Assembly (NCBI RefSeq): GCF_947179165.1
Contig: NC_077242.1
Location: forward strand, 42,463,097-42,527,096
DNA from: Solanum dulcamara
Taxonomy: Eukaryota > Streptophyta > Magnoliopsida > Solanales > Solanaceae
Length of the DNA: 64,000 nucleotides
Direction of reading: 5' to 3'
This document shows, piece by piece, positions 48,374 to 59,287 of this stretch. Positions within the stretch are counted from its first letter, which is position 1. Each line of letters begins with the position of its first letter. The notes below the pieces were generated by a model. It was not told where the DNA came from and did not search any database. It saw only the letters and a program-made list of their open reading frames with translations. A program made the translations under genes and the position numbers.

Positions 48374-50432
48374 TGTCATTATCCGACCTAGGGCCTAGTT
48401 ATAACACGGAAATTGAAACCCCGAAGGGCTCCAACCAAGCCTCTTATACATATCATAAGCATACGTAAGGTAAATAAAAGGTGGAAACATCATAAGAGAG
48501 TCTAAACTATGAATAGAAATTTAAGAACATCACATGACAACATAAACTCAAAAGATTTGTCCAACTAGATGCCTCTACTCATAAATATGGGTGGGGGCTA
48601 AGACATGTCCCTAGCTCACTCTCAATATGAAACATAGAAAAAGTCTTTGAAAATAATAACTAACTCGATAACTAGTCCCCGATAAATGAGGACTCACCAC
48701 AAACACCGCTAGATAAGAAAGCTTAACTAGCCATGTAGATGAGTATGATCTTCAACCTCAACCACTACATTATAAGCCAATGTAGGCAAAAAGTATATAT
48801 TAGTATATTGGAATGTACTAAGTATGAGGGCATCACATGCAACGTAAATTATGGAATGCAATGGTCAAGTAAAACACATGATAAGATGAGATAACTAAAG
48901 TCATGAAAAAATCATATTGACCAAAGCATTTAAAAAACATAATTTAAAATCATAGCATATATAAGAGATTATACATATGTGGAAGAGGAACCATAACTGA
49001 CAAAAAGACCATGTGAGCTATAACATGTAATCTCGTCATCTCCCCATACAACAAGGAAAAAAGAGAATCTACTTGCCAAGGTAGACTTTACCCCGTTAGG
49101 CCGGTCATACAGACGCTATATGTGGATCTAATATCTAGTCTATGAAGGCAACCTATGGTGGAACACAGTTTATAGGACATGAGGCTTCTACTAAGGCTTT
49201 TGGTAGGGTCCCCACCTCAAGTCCACTCGGTGCTAAGTCAAATCTTATGGAATACATGCATAGCATTGAAAATCATAATTATACATATCATAGTCATGAT
49301 CATAGGTTTGAAATAATAGAGTAACTCATTTTCATAGCATACTTGTAATGTGAGAATTGTCCTTTCATCATTACAATCATATATGCATAATTCATATCGT
49401 TAGGCCTTAGGTCACCATATAGGGCCTTAAATCACTTTTTAGGCCTTAGGTCACCACATAGGGTCCTAAGTCACCTTACTTCATAACTTGCATTAAATTC
49501 ATACCTTGAACTTAGAGTAGAACTCAATTGCATAACAATTTGACTTTGAAAATCATGTAATTGACTTGAAAATATGCATGATCATAAACTTTATATCAGC
49601 CCATACATAATTCATATAGATAATATACCTTGGAAGTATAATTCAAAATACTCATAATTTACATCATTACCCTAGAGATCAAAATAGGAGAATTAATGGA
49701 AAAACTCTTAAATTTAATGCAATAACCATCAATTTATATCAAAATAGACTCATAATAATACTTTAAATGATAATTCATGCAATAGGAATAGAGATCATTA
49801 TACTCAAAAAATACCATACTTTAATTTGATAAAAAACCTTAAGAAATTGATTGGGCTTCATAGATGAAAAAATCCACGAATCAATACCCACATACCTTAA
49901 GTGAGAACACCAAATAATTTGGAAGAACTTGAGAGTTTTGATGGAGAACTTGAGTGAATTTACTTGAAGTCTTCAATGGAGCCCTTGAGAGTCTTTTGTA
50001 GAGAGAGAAATATTTGAGTAGGTGAATTTTAGAAGAATGAATAGAGTTAGAGGTTTACGACAATTTATAGAGTTGAATTAGGTCCTAAAACTGTGTACGT
50101 TTATTAACTATCAGTTAGGGAAAAGTCTAAAGTACCCTTGCTAAAAACTAAATTCAGACAAAAAACCATCGCCACGTTCGCGATGCGAAGGAGAGAAATT
50201 CCACGACGTAGACTTTCCATGCACCTTACTGGTTTGTACAGTTCCTTTGAGAAATCTATCTTTTGATCTATGGGTCCTAAAAATCTACCAAGACTATTCT
50301 CCCTAGGTTTTGACCTCCTGATTGATATTTTAAACTCGAATTTTCCTAAAAGATTAAGGATAACACATTACATGAGCAGCCTATTCCCAAGGCATTCTTA
50401 AGGTACTTATGAGCATTTTGAGGGATATTACA
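48374..50432 (-). repeat. Element B 5' LTR (2,059 bp)
   Basis: It begins tgtcattatccgacctaggg and ends gagggatattaca. A 39-bp unit (ttaggccttaggtcacc...) is duplicated at 49400-49475 but single in the 3' LTR at 43378, showing a post-insertion change. The motif block (50160-50220) uses 'ttcgcgatgcg'. Confidence 0.88.
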
Positions 50433-50637
50433 TTCGTCCTCGAATGAGGAAAGGCTTAGCTTGATTAGAGTAGAGTGTAAACCAACAAACTCATTAATGC
50501 AATAGTTCTATTTAAAATATCATTCGAAATATATTTCATAATTTTGCAAGCATATGGCAAGAAAGGTTGAAATGCAAGGATTTCAAGTAATTGAGCAAGG
50601 GCAACTTAATACTTTAGGTTTGGGTAGAGCGAAAAAG

Positions 50638-51990
50638 ATGAGGGTATCACTTAATCATATCTGCTTCCGCTTCCCATGTAGCATTTTCAATTTGTTGATT
50701 CCTCCAAAGAAATTTAACAGATGCAATTTCTTTGTTCCTCAATCTCTTAACTTGCCGGTCCAAAATTTTAATTGAAACTTCTTCATAGGTCAAGTTTTCT
50801 TCAACATTCACTAATCTCAAAGGAATAATGGAACTAGGATCACCCACACATTTTCTCAACATAGACAAATGGAACACCGGATGAACCATGGCCATTTCTA
50901 ATGACAACTCTAACTCATATGCAACCTTGCCAACAGGTCTCACGATTTTATAAGGCCCTACATACTTAGGGCTCAATTTCCCTTTCTTACCAAACCGAAC
51001 CACACCCTTCATGGGTGTAACCTTCAGATACACTCAATTGTCCATATTAAACTCAAGATCCCTTCTTTTAGTGTCAGAATAGGACTTTTGATGACTTGAG
51101 CTGTCTTCAACCTTTCTCTAATGATCTTCATCTTCTCTAAATCATCAAGTACCAAATTGGGGCCCAATAAGGTCATCTCACCTACTTTGAACCAACCAAC
51201 TAGTGATCTACAATGTCTCCTATACAAAGCCTCAAACGGCGCTATCTCAATACTTGAGTAGTAACTATTATTATAGGCAAATTCGATGAGCGGTAGATGA
51301 TTATTCCAATTTCCTTTAAACTCCAACACACAAGACCTTAACATATCCTTTATTGTTTGAATCATCCTTTGATCTTGCCCATCTATTTGGGGATGGAATG
51401 CGGTGCTCAATTTTACCTTTGTACCGATGCCCTTTTGAAATGATCTCCCAAAGTGAGAAGTGAATTGGATACCACGATCCAAAATAATGGATAACGACAC
51501 ACCATAAAACCTCACCAACTCCTAAATATACAACTTTGTATAGTCTTCATCACTATAGGAAGCCTTAACTGGTAGGAAGTGAGCTGACTTAGTCATTGTA
51601 TCAATAATTACCCAAATCGAATCATGAAGCTTCCAGGTATGAGGCAAACCCACTACAAAATCCATATTCATATCTTCCCACTTCCAAGTAGGGATTTCAA
51701 TATCTTGGGCTAGGCCATCCGGCCTTTGATGTTTGACCTTAACTTGTTGGCAATTCGTACATTTGGACAAGAACCTTGCTATGTCTTTCTTCATGCTACC
51801 CCACCAATAGAACTCCTTTAAGTTTCAGTATATTTTTGTTGATCCGGGATGAATGAAGTATGTAGAATTATGAGATTCCATCAAGATCAAACTCCTTAGG
51901 CCATCAACATTCGGAACACATAGCTGACCTTGGTAGTATAGCACCCCATCTCCCTCTTGGGAAAAGATCTCTATCTTGTTTTCCTTCACC
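50638..51990 (-). pseudogene. Element A integrase with chromodomain-like tail
   Basis: Minus-strand order: zinc-binding part ending CTNCQQVKVKHQ (about 51740), catalytic core starting in the NMDFVVGLPHT segment (51660), the second Asp kept (LDRGIQFTS, about 51470), the Glu replaced by Gln (GQDQRMIQT, about 51370), basic linker, GKKGKLSPKYVGPYKI and the tail VKFLWRNQQIENATWEAEAD. The frame ends at TGA (50644) where sibling copies continue a few residues. Stops occur near 51520 and 51800. Integrase inserts the DNA copy; the tail is thought to direct insertion to chromatin. Confidence 0.9.
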
Positions 51991-52929
51991 AACTTTTTTA
52001 ACTCGATAAACATCGGGTCAAGATCTTTCTTTGATTTAACATCCACCATCAAAAAGGATTCGGACCTATTTTGACCAACCATACCACCATCATCAGTACC
52101 ATACAACTTCACCCCTAATCTAGCCAACCGGTGAACATCTTTGACCAACTCCCACTTCCCTTCATCCATATGGGCTACACTCCCCATAGACAGTCTACTA
52201 AGTGCATCGACAATCATATTGGCTTTACCCAGATGATAGTGCACACTGATTTCATAGTCCTTAAGGAGTTCTAGCCACCTTCTTTGCCTTAGATTAAGGT
52301 CCTTTTGGGTGACCACATATTGAAGACTTTTATGATCGGTATACACATCCACATACACTCCATAGAGGTAATTCCTCCAAATCTTCAGAGAAAAATCAAT
52401 GGTTGCAAATTCAAGGTCATGGGTAGGGTAGTTACGCTTATGCACCTTTAATTATCTAGAAGTATAGGCTATGACCTTGCCGTTTTGCATTAAGACACAA
52501 CCTAAACCAACCTTTGAAGCATCACAATAAATTATAAAACCTTCTAATCCTTCTGGTAGAGTCAAACTAGGAGCGGAGGTAAGTCTATCTTTTAAGGTCT
52601 GGAAACTCTTTTCACACTCATCCGTCCATATGAATTTGGCTTTCCTTTGCGTCAATTTCTTCATAAAAGATGAGATGGAAAAAAACCCTTCGATGAACCT
52701 TCTATAGTATCCACCTAGAACGAAGAAGATCCTAATGTCTAAAGGAGACAACGGTCTAGGCCAATTCTTGACTGCCTCCATTTTCTTAGGATCAGCCTTG
52801 ATCCCATCACCGGACACTATGTAATCAAGAAATGTCACCTCCTTCAACCAAAATTTACACTTGCTAAATTTTGTAAATAATTGCCTATCCCTCAACGTTT
52901 GAAGCACAACTCTCAAGTGATTTTTATGT
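51991..52929 (-). pseudogene. Element A reverse transcriptase thumb, RNase H and linker
   Basis: The thumb segment (KNWPRPLSPLDIRIFFVLGG) is at 52720-52790. It is followed by RNase H with catalytic positions visible in [29 protein letters not shown] and IVDALSRLS. One in-frame TAA at about 52450 splits RNase H; otherwise this is the longest clean reading in element A (51825-52445, 206 residues, and 52452-52916, 154 residues). Confidence 0.9.
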
Positions 52930-53609
52930 TTTTCCTCACCCTAAGAGTAAATCAAAATATAATCAATAAAGACCACCACAAAAGTATCAAGGTAAGGTTT
53001 GAATACCCTATTTATCAAGTTCATGAACGTCGTCGGTGCATTCGTCAACTCAAAACTCATCACCACAAACTTAAAGTTACCATACCTTATTTGGAAAGCC
53101 GTTTTGTGAATTTCACACTCCCTCACCCATAGTTGGTGATAGCCGGACCAAAGGTCAATCTTGGAGAAGTGAATTTCCCCTTGCAATTGATCAAAGAAGT
53201 CATCTATTCTAGGAAGTGGGTACTTGTTCTTAATGGTCATCTTATTTAATTTTTGGTAGTTTATGCACATTCGAAGCGACCCATCCTTCTTTCACACAAA
53301 TAACATGGGAGCACCCCATGGCGAAATACTTGGTCTTATGAACCTCTTTTCTAACAAGTTCATTAGTTGTTCCTTCAACTCTTTCAATTCTGCAGGGGCT
53401 ATCTAATAAGGAGGAATAGAGATAGGTTGGGTATCAGGGAAGAGATTGATACCAAAATCAACTTCCCTTTTGGGAGGGACACCAGGAAGGACATCAGGAA
53501 AGACATCAGGGAACTTATTAACTTTGGAAATTGGCTCAAGAGGAGAACTTTCAGAGTCGACATCCCTAACCCTCATAATATGGTAAATAAAACACTTAGA
53601 AATTATTTT
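52930..53609 (-). pseudogene. Element A reverse transcriptase fingers and palm
   Basis: It begins with the region between protease and reverse transcriptase (PGVPPKREVDFGINLFPDTQ, about 53440-53500). Palm motifs [20 protein letters not shown] and [13 protein letters not shown] follow. The catalytic box reads [10 protein letters not shown], so the second Asp of the D-D pair is Tyr, and a stop follows a few residues later (about 52940). The enzyme would be inactive. Confidence 0.9.
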
Positions 53610-54089
53610 TTAGGCCTTAAGATAAGAAATGAACTTACCCTTCACCACTGAATCAAGACCCTCCCATTCAATAACGGACTCATATGGAAATTGGAACTTA
53701 ACGCGATAAGTACTACAATCTATGGAAGCATAAGATGCATGTAACCAATCCATCTCAAGAATGACATCGAAATCTACCATCTCAGACTCAATGAGATCAC
53801 AAGGAATAACTTTATGTAAGATAGATACGGGATAACCCTTATAGACCTTTCTAGCAATAACCGACTCACTAATGAGGGTAGACACCAAATAGGGATCTAC
53901 TAACATTTCGGGTGAGACATCAAACCTATTAATAAGGAATGGAGTAACAAATGATAAATTTGCACCCAAATCTGATAGTGCATACACATCAAAATCAAAG
54001 ACCTTTAACATACCGATAATGACATTGGGTGTGTCCTCAACCTTTTGTCTCCCATGCAAGGCGTAAAGCGATTGGTGCATTGGACACCT
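53610..54089 (-). pseudogene. Element A aspartic protease
   Basis: An open frame of 156 residues (53610-54080) shows the retropepsin active-site area (ALSDLGANLSFVT) and, about 80 residues later, DVILEMDWLHASYASIDC, the flap-side region of plant gypsy proteases. The catalytic triplet reads Asp-Leu-Gly where Asp-Pro/Ser-Gly is usual. The protease would cut the Gag-Pol polyprotein. Confidence 0.85.
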
Positions 54090-55070
54090 CCTTGGACTTG
54101 TTGACCATTAGTAATTTGGCCTTGAGGCCTATCACCACCATCTCTACAATCCCTAGCATGGTGGACCAACTTGCCATACTTAAAGCATGTATTGGAGCTA
54201 GCTAAACATTCCCCATTATAAGTCCTTCCACACTTCTTGCAAGCGGGGAAAGTTTGAGAACCAATATTCTCTCTTGGAACCATTGGGTTAGCACCTTGAC
54301 CTTGTTGAAACTTAGAGAAGGAGTATTGGTGGAACCTTATCCCATAAACCGTTTCCCACCTTGTCCTTTGCCATTGATACCATAACTGGACCTTTGAGGC
54401 TTAAACCCTCCACCATCCACTCTAGACTTTTTGAACCCCCCTGATCTGTCTCTCAGCTTCTCTTCTTCAATTTTTTTTGCATAAGTCATTAAAATGAGAG
54501 ATGTCTATCTCCTTGACCAACATGGCCATTTTTTACTCCTTGGACACCAAGCTTGAGACACAGAAAATAAACTTGCTCATCTAGCTCTTGGGTCAGAGAC
54601 CATAAAGGAAACATACTTTTACAACTTAACGAATTTGAGAGTATACTCTCTCACGCTCATACTCCCTTGATGGAGGTTGATGAACTCTTGAATTTTGGCC
54701 TTCCTTAGCTCTAATGGGAAGAAGCAGTCTAGGAAGACACCTTTGAACTTTTCCCATCCTATAGACCCTATTTCTTTATCCCTCTCAACAATCCATTATT
54801 CACACCACACTCGAGCCACATATTTGAGTGGATAGGCCATTAGCTTGGCCTTCTTATTCGGTGACATACCCATGATAGCCACAATCTGGTATATGTCATC
54901 AATGAACTCTATTGATGCCCTTGGTTGGCTATGACTTGTGCCAATAATGTAATGATATTGTGAAACTTGGCATATGTTACCCCTTCCTCATGATGTGGGG
55001 AATTAGGAACCGGTAGAGCTTGGTCCTCATCGTCAACCCTTGTTCTTAGAAGTGCTCTTCCATGAGTCAT
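54090..55070 (-). pseudogene. Element A gag (capsid and nucleocapsid)
   Basis: The likely start is the ATG at 55068-55070, giving MTHGRALLRTRVDDEDQ and leaving about 200 bases of leader to the primer-binding site. Capsid sequence runs to about 54480, then a basic linker, then a nucleocapsid with CKKCGRTYNGEC and CFKYGKLVHHARDC (54150-54240). The second is a CCHC zinc knuckle whose second Cys has become Tyr. Stops and frameshifts occur in the capsid part. Gag forms the particle that packages the RNA. Confidence 0.82.
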
Positions 55071-55134
55071 TATCTAGAGAACACGAAATGGGTCGTTAGT
55101 TAAAGGAAATATTAGGACACTCTAAGGCATGACA

Positions 55135-55284
55135 TGAATTTGAAAGAAGTGAGAAAATTCCTAAACGTCCCATAGTCTCCTATTCATAGTTATGGCACGC
55201 TTTACAACCATGAACAATTTCCTATTTGACGCGATATGTTGGACTCCAAGGACCATTTAAAACTTTAGGCTCTGATACTATATT
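55135..55284 (-). other. Element A leader and primer-binding site
   Basis: The leader matches those of elements B and G. The site gctctgatactatattt (55268-55284) is a decayed initiator-Met match. Confidence 0.8.
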
Positions 55285-56970
55285 TGTCACGACCCAAGCC
55301 TAAGGCCTAGACGTGATATAGGAATTCACCTAAAGTAGTCTTCAAATAAAATCTCAACTAGTCACGTAGAGGAGAACAAGGAAGAGCACCAGTCCATACA
55401 TGGTGATATCATGTAGGTAAAAGAGTATGTGTTAATACTTTAAATGTACTAAGTATGTAAGCATTCATGAACATTGAGGAAACATTAAAACATTAATGTA
55501 ATATGAAACATAATGCAATGTATGCATAATCAATCATATAGATATCCTTTAAAATATTCATCTTGTGGGAATATGACCATAAACAACATTTAAGACCATG
55601 TGAGCTATTACATAGAATCCAACATAACCCCTTACGTTGGCCGGGGAGACTACTTGCCGAGTAGAACTCCGACAACTTCATTCATTTTATTAACTTTAAA
55701 TTTAATAGCTATTTATGGATCCATTAGCCTAATCCTACAAGGGCTCCTATGTTGGCACATAGTTAATGAGACAAAGGGTTGCTACTAGGATTTCCTTACC
55801 GAATCCTACCTCAATGACCCATTCGGTGCTAAGTCAATCCCACAGAATAGTTTAATACTTCAAAATAGTCATGGCATATAGCTTGAGAATTCAAAACATC
55901 ATATTTGGTAGAATAGATCATTAAAACATTTGGTAATTCAAATATTCAAGAATTGTCCTTATTGCATAAAATATCCATCATTCATATCTTTTCATTATTC
56001 TTTTATTTCATAAAACTCCCTTTTGATCATAGATATTGATTTCATAAATATTTATTTGGAGTCAAAGCTTTCAAGTCAAATTTTATTGAAAACATAGTAA
56101 ATCTAGGTGGGTTCAAATCACTTCAACTTTCAAACATGTATGTAACCAAAATTATGCATAAATACTTTGAAATCCATTAATTAAAAATCATGATTTAAAC
56201 AACCCACCATGAATTTCAAGAATCTTTAAAGAGATAAATAGAGAAATTACTTGCAAACCATCAATTCATATATATGAAATTATTTTGCATCAAAATAGAC
56301 CAATAATAATTAGTTTAACCATAATTCATGCTATTAAGTAGAAATAAGAATTACCCATAAGAAAATATTACTTGAAATCAAGAGATTTAGTTGAAAGAGT
56401 TTTGGACTACATGGGTGGAAAAAACACCCATGAATACACATCCACAAACCTTAGAGTAAAGGTTGAAAATAATTGGGTAAATAAATATAATTTATCATAT
56501 AATCAAAATACTTTAGGCATGAGAGTGGAAGAAATACTCTCATTGAAGCCTTACATACCTGGAATCTGAAGCGTTACTTAGAATCGAATGACTTAATGAA
56601 CACTCTTGAATCCTATCTTTTTCTCCTCGCTGGAATGTTTTGTATATTTTCCGGTGTATATAAATCATCGGAATAGTATTTCAACACTACTAAGAACTAA
56701 AACTATATTTTGAGAATGAGCAAAGGAGTGTATAGAGACAAGAGTTGCTTGAGAAAGCTTGATGCAAAAAATGATGAAGTAAGGTGCGTATTTATAGGTG
56801 TGAAGGAGGGATCTAACAATAATTAAAATAATTATAAATAAAAAACTTAAAATTTAATGGAAGATTGTGATGTCAAATGGAGGACTATTGATGTCATGAG
56901 TGATGTCAAATAGATCTAGATCATTCCAGGGTTGGTGAGATGACCCTTTTTTTAACGGAATACACTTTTT
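55285..56970 (-). repeat. Element A 5' LTR, internally deleted and truncated
   Basis: It begins tgtcacgacccaagcctaag. After about 40 bases it skips the segment equal to 40030-40300 of the other LTR, then matches through 'atagatctaga' to about 56970. There it changes in mid-repeat to element C LTR sequence. About 350 bases at the far end are missing. Confidence 0.8.
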
Positions 56971-58000
56971 TCATGTTATATTTTAGGAAAGTGATCATAA
57001 CCAACATTTAAGACCATGCGAGCTATTACATAGAATTCTATGACTCCTGCATTGGGGCAGGTCGATGACTCCTGCATCGAGACAGGGGAGACTACCTTTT
57101 TGGGGTAGTATTCCATCAACTTTAAACATTCTTTAACTTTAACTTTAATGGGTAATCGTGGATCCACTAGACTAAAAATAGCTGACATGGGCCCCTATGG
57201 TAGTACATACTTAATATAACATGAAACTTTACTTAAGAACCCCTTCGGTTGAGTTCCCATCTACATGCTACATTCGGTGCATGGTCAAATCCCATAGAAT
57301 ATGTTTAACCATCATCATAGCATAATATATAAGTTTTAATAAAAAACAAAAACATCATTCGGTGGAATAGCTCATTAAAACCTTTCATTTGATTCAATGC
57401 AAGAATTTTCCTTTCACATTGAAACCTTAGTTCGGCTAAGAAGTCCTTTCATCAATCAATCATTTCATAAAGTCTCCCTTTACATAAGCATTTACTTCAT
57501 ATCATTCATTTGGAGTCAAACTTCATTTCAACTTCACTTAAATCATGAGGAAAACTAGGTGGGTTCTCTTCATAAAACCTTTAAATGCATTTTGAAGAAT
57601 TATTGCATGCATGAGAGTAAAGAAATGCATCAATTTAGAGTATCTCAAACAACCCACTATTTGTCCTCAAAACCTCCTCCAAGCTTTCATAGAGGCACAT
57701 TATTAAACCATTCAACTCATGAAATTGAGAGTCAAAATACATCAATATAGGTATATAAACTCCAAATATATTATAGTCTATGCATTTAAACTCATTATAT
57801 AAAAGCCCATAAGAATTCACCATAAGGAAGTTGGAATATCAAATTGGAAATTAATGTGGATTACATGGGTGGAAGGACGCATGGATGAAAATCTCACATA
57901 CCTTGTAGGAGACAAAACCCAAAAGAAAACTTGAGGAAGAATGATGACTTCAATGCCTTGAATTAAAAACCCTGGTCTTGTACATACAATGACATTCAAA
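56971..58000 (-). repeat. Element C 3' LTR, third piece
   Basis: This is mid- to end-LTR sequence of the same family ('accaacatttaagaccatgc', 'gagctattacatagaattc'), followed by interior sequence. It is best read as the continuation of 28716-28860 and 39887-39991. The junction with the element A LTR removed part of both. A 25-bp imperfect duplication (atgactcctgcat...) is at 57040-57089. The exact right end of the LTR is unclear. Confidence 0.6.
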
Positions 58001-59287
58001 ATGCATCAAACATGAAACCTTTAAGCTTTTGCATAAAACATAACTTTAAAATTCAACTTCACGAATATGCATTCATATGAAGACTTGGAAAACTGAAACA
58101 TTAGAGTCTTAAATACTTGAGCATGGAGGACTTATTACCTTAGGATTGAGTAGAATGAAAAAGTTGAGGGTAACATTTCATCATGTCCTCTTCTGCTTCC
58201 CTCCCATGGGGCACCTTTAACCTATTGATTCCTCTAAAGGACTTTAACAGATGCAACATCTTTTGGTCCTCAATTTATTGACTTTCTGGTCCAAAATTTC
58301 AATTGAAATCTCTTCATAGGTCAAATTCTCTTCAACATTCACTATCTCCAAAGGCACTATGAAATTGGGATCTCCCACATATTTCCTCAACAAAGACACA
58401 TGGAACACCGGATGAACCATGGCCATTTCAGAAGGCAATTCCAACTCATAAGCTACTTTACCAACCCGCTTTAAAATTCTATAAGGCCCCACATACCTAG
58501 GGCTCAATTTACCTTTCTTTCCAAACCTAACCACACCCTTCATGAGTGAAACCTTCATATACACCCAATCATCCACTTTAAACTCAAGATCCCCTTTTTT
58601 AACATCGGAATAAGACTTCTAACAACTTTGGTCCATTTTCAACCTCTCTCTAATGATTTTCACTTTCTCTAAAGTATCAAGTACCAAATCAGGACCTAAC
58701 AAGGTCATCTCATCAACTTCAAAATAGCCAATCGGAGATCTACATCGTCTCTCATACAAAGCCTTGAATGGCGCCACATCAATACTCGAGTGGTAGCTAT
58801 TATTATAGGTAAACTCAATGAGTGGTAGGTGATCATCCCAATTTTCCTTGTACTCCAGTACACAAGCCCTTAACATATCCTCTAGTGTCTGAATTATCCT
58901 TTTGTCTTGCCCATCGGTTTGATGATGGAATGCAGTGCTTAACCTCACCTTAGTACCGAGGGCCATTTTAAACAATCTCCAAAAGTGAGAGGTGAATTGG
59001 GTACCAAGATTCAAAATAATGGATATCGAAACACCATGCAACCTTACCAAATCTCGTATATACAACTTAGCATAATCTTCGGCATATATGAAGTCTTGAT
59101 CGATAGAAAGTGAACCAACTTAGTCATTCTATCCACAATTATCCATATCGAATTGTGATGTTTCTGGGATAAGTCAAACCCACTACAAAATCCATATTCA
59201 CCTCTTCCCACTTCCAAGTAAGTATTTTTATATTTTGCGCTAGGTCACCCGACCTTTCATGTTCGGCCTTCACTTGTTGATAATTCT
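58001..59287 (-). pseudogene. Element C 3' interior: integrase and chromodomain-like tail
   Basis: The minus-strand reading runs from 59287 (start of the integrase core) through 58619-59065 and 58244-58576 to the tail (LRTKRCCIC, frame lost at 58250). The second catalytic Asp is Asn (ILNLGTQFT) and the Glu is Lys (GQDKRIIQT). [16 protein letters not shown] and the following LRKYVGDPNFIVPLEI region are well kept. It is cut at 59287 by element F, so everything upstream is outside or lost. Confidence 0.88.

Larger units (their letters stand above)
42346..50432 (-). mobile_element. Element B: gag-less gypsy element nested in element A
   Basis: Its LTRs are at 42346-44355 and 48374-50432. The interior holds integrase, RNase H and reverse transcriptase but no gag or protease. 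Target duplication TTCAT (42341-42345) and TTCGT (50433-50437) differ by one CpG-type transition. Removing element B rejoins 'gggaaca' to 'ttcgtcctcgaatgagg', the standard sequence beside the polypurine tract of this family. So it inserted into element A about 20 bases from the LTR. Confidence 0.9.
39992..56970 (-). mobile_element. Element A: near-complete Tekay/Del-like retrotransposon, dead
   Basis: A 3' LTR (39992-42320), polypurine tract, pol, protease, gag, leader, primer-binding site and truncated 5' LTR (55285-56970) occur in the right order on the minus strand. Without nested element B it is about 8.9 kb. Element B entered beside the polypurine tract. Gag and pol have scattered stops, and key residues are lost (nucleocapsid Cys, reverse transcriptase Asp, integrase Glu). 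The 5' LTR has lost about 260 bases near its start and its far end. Confidence 0.88.

Noticed and set aside
39992..56970. Element A as an autonomous, active retrotransposon
   Set aside because: Stops in RNase H, integrase and gag, an altered reverse transcriptase Asp and a deleted 5' LTR rule it out.
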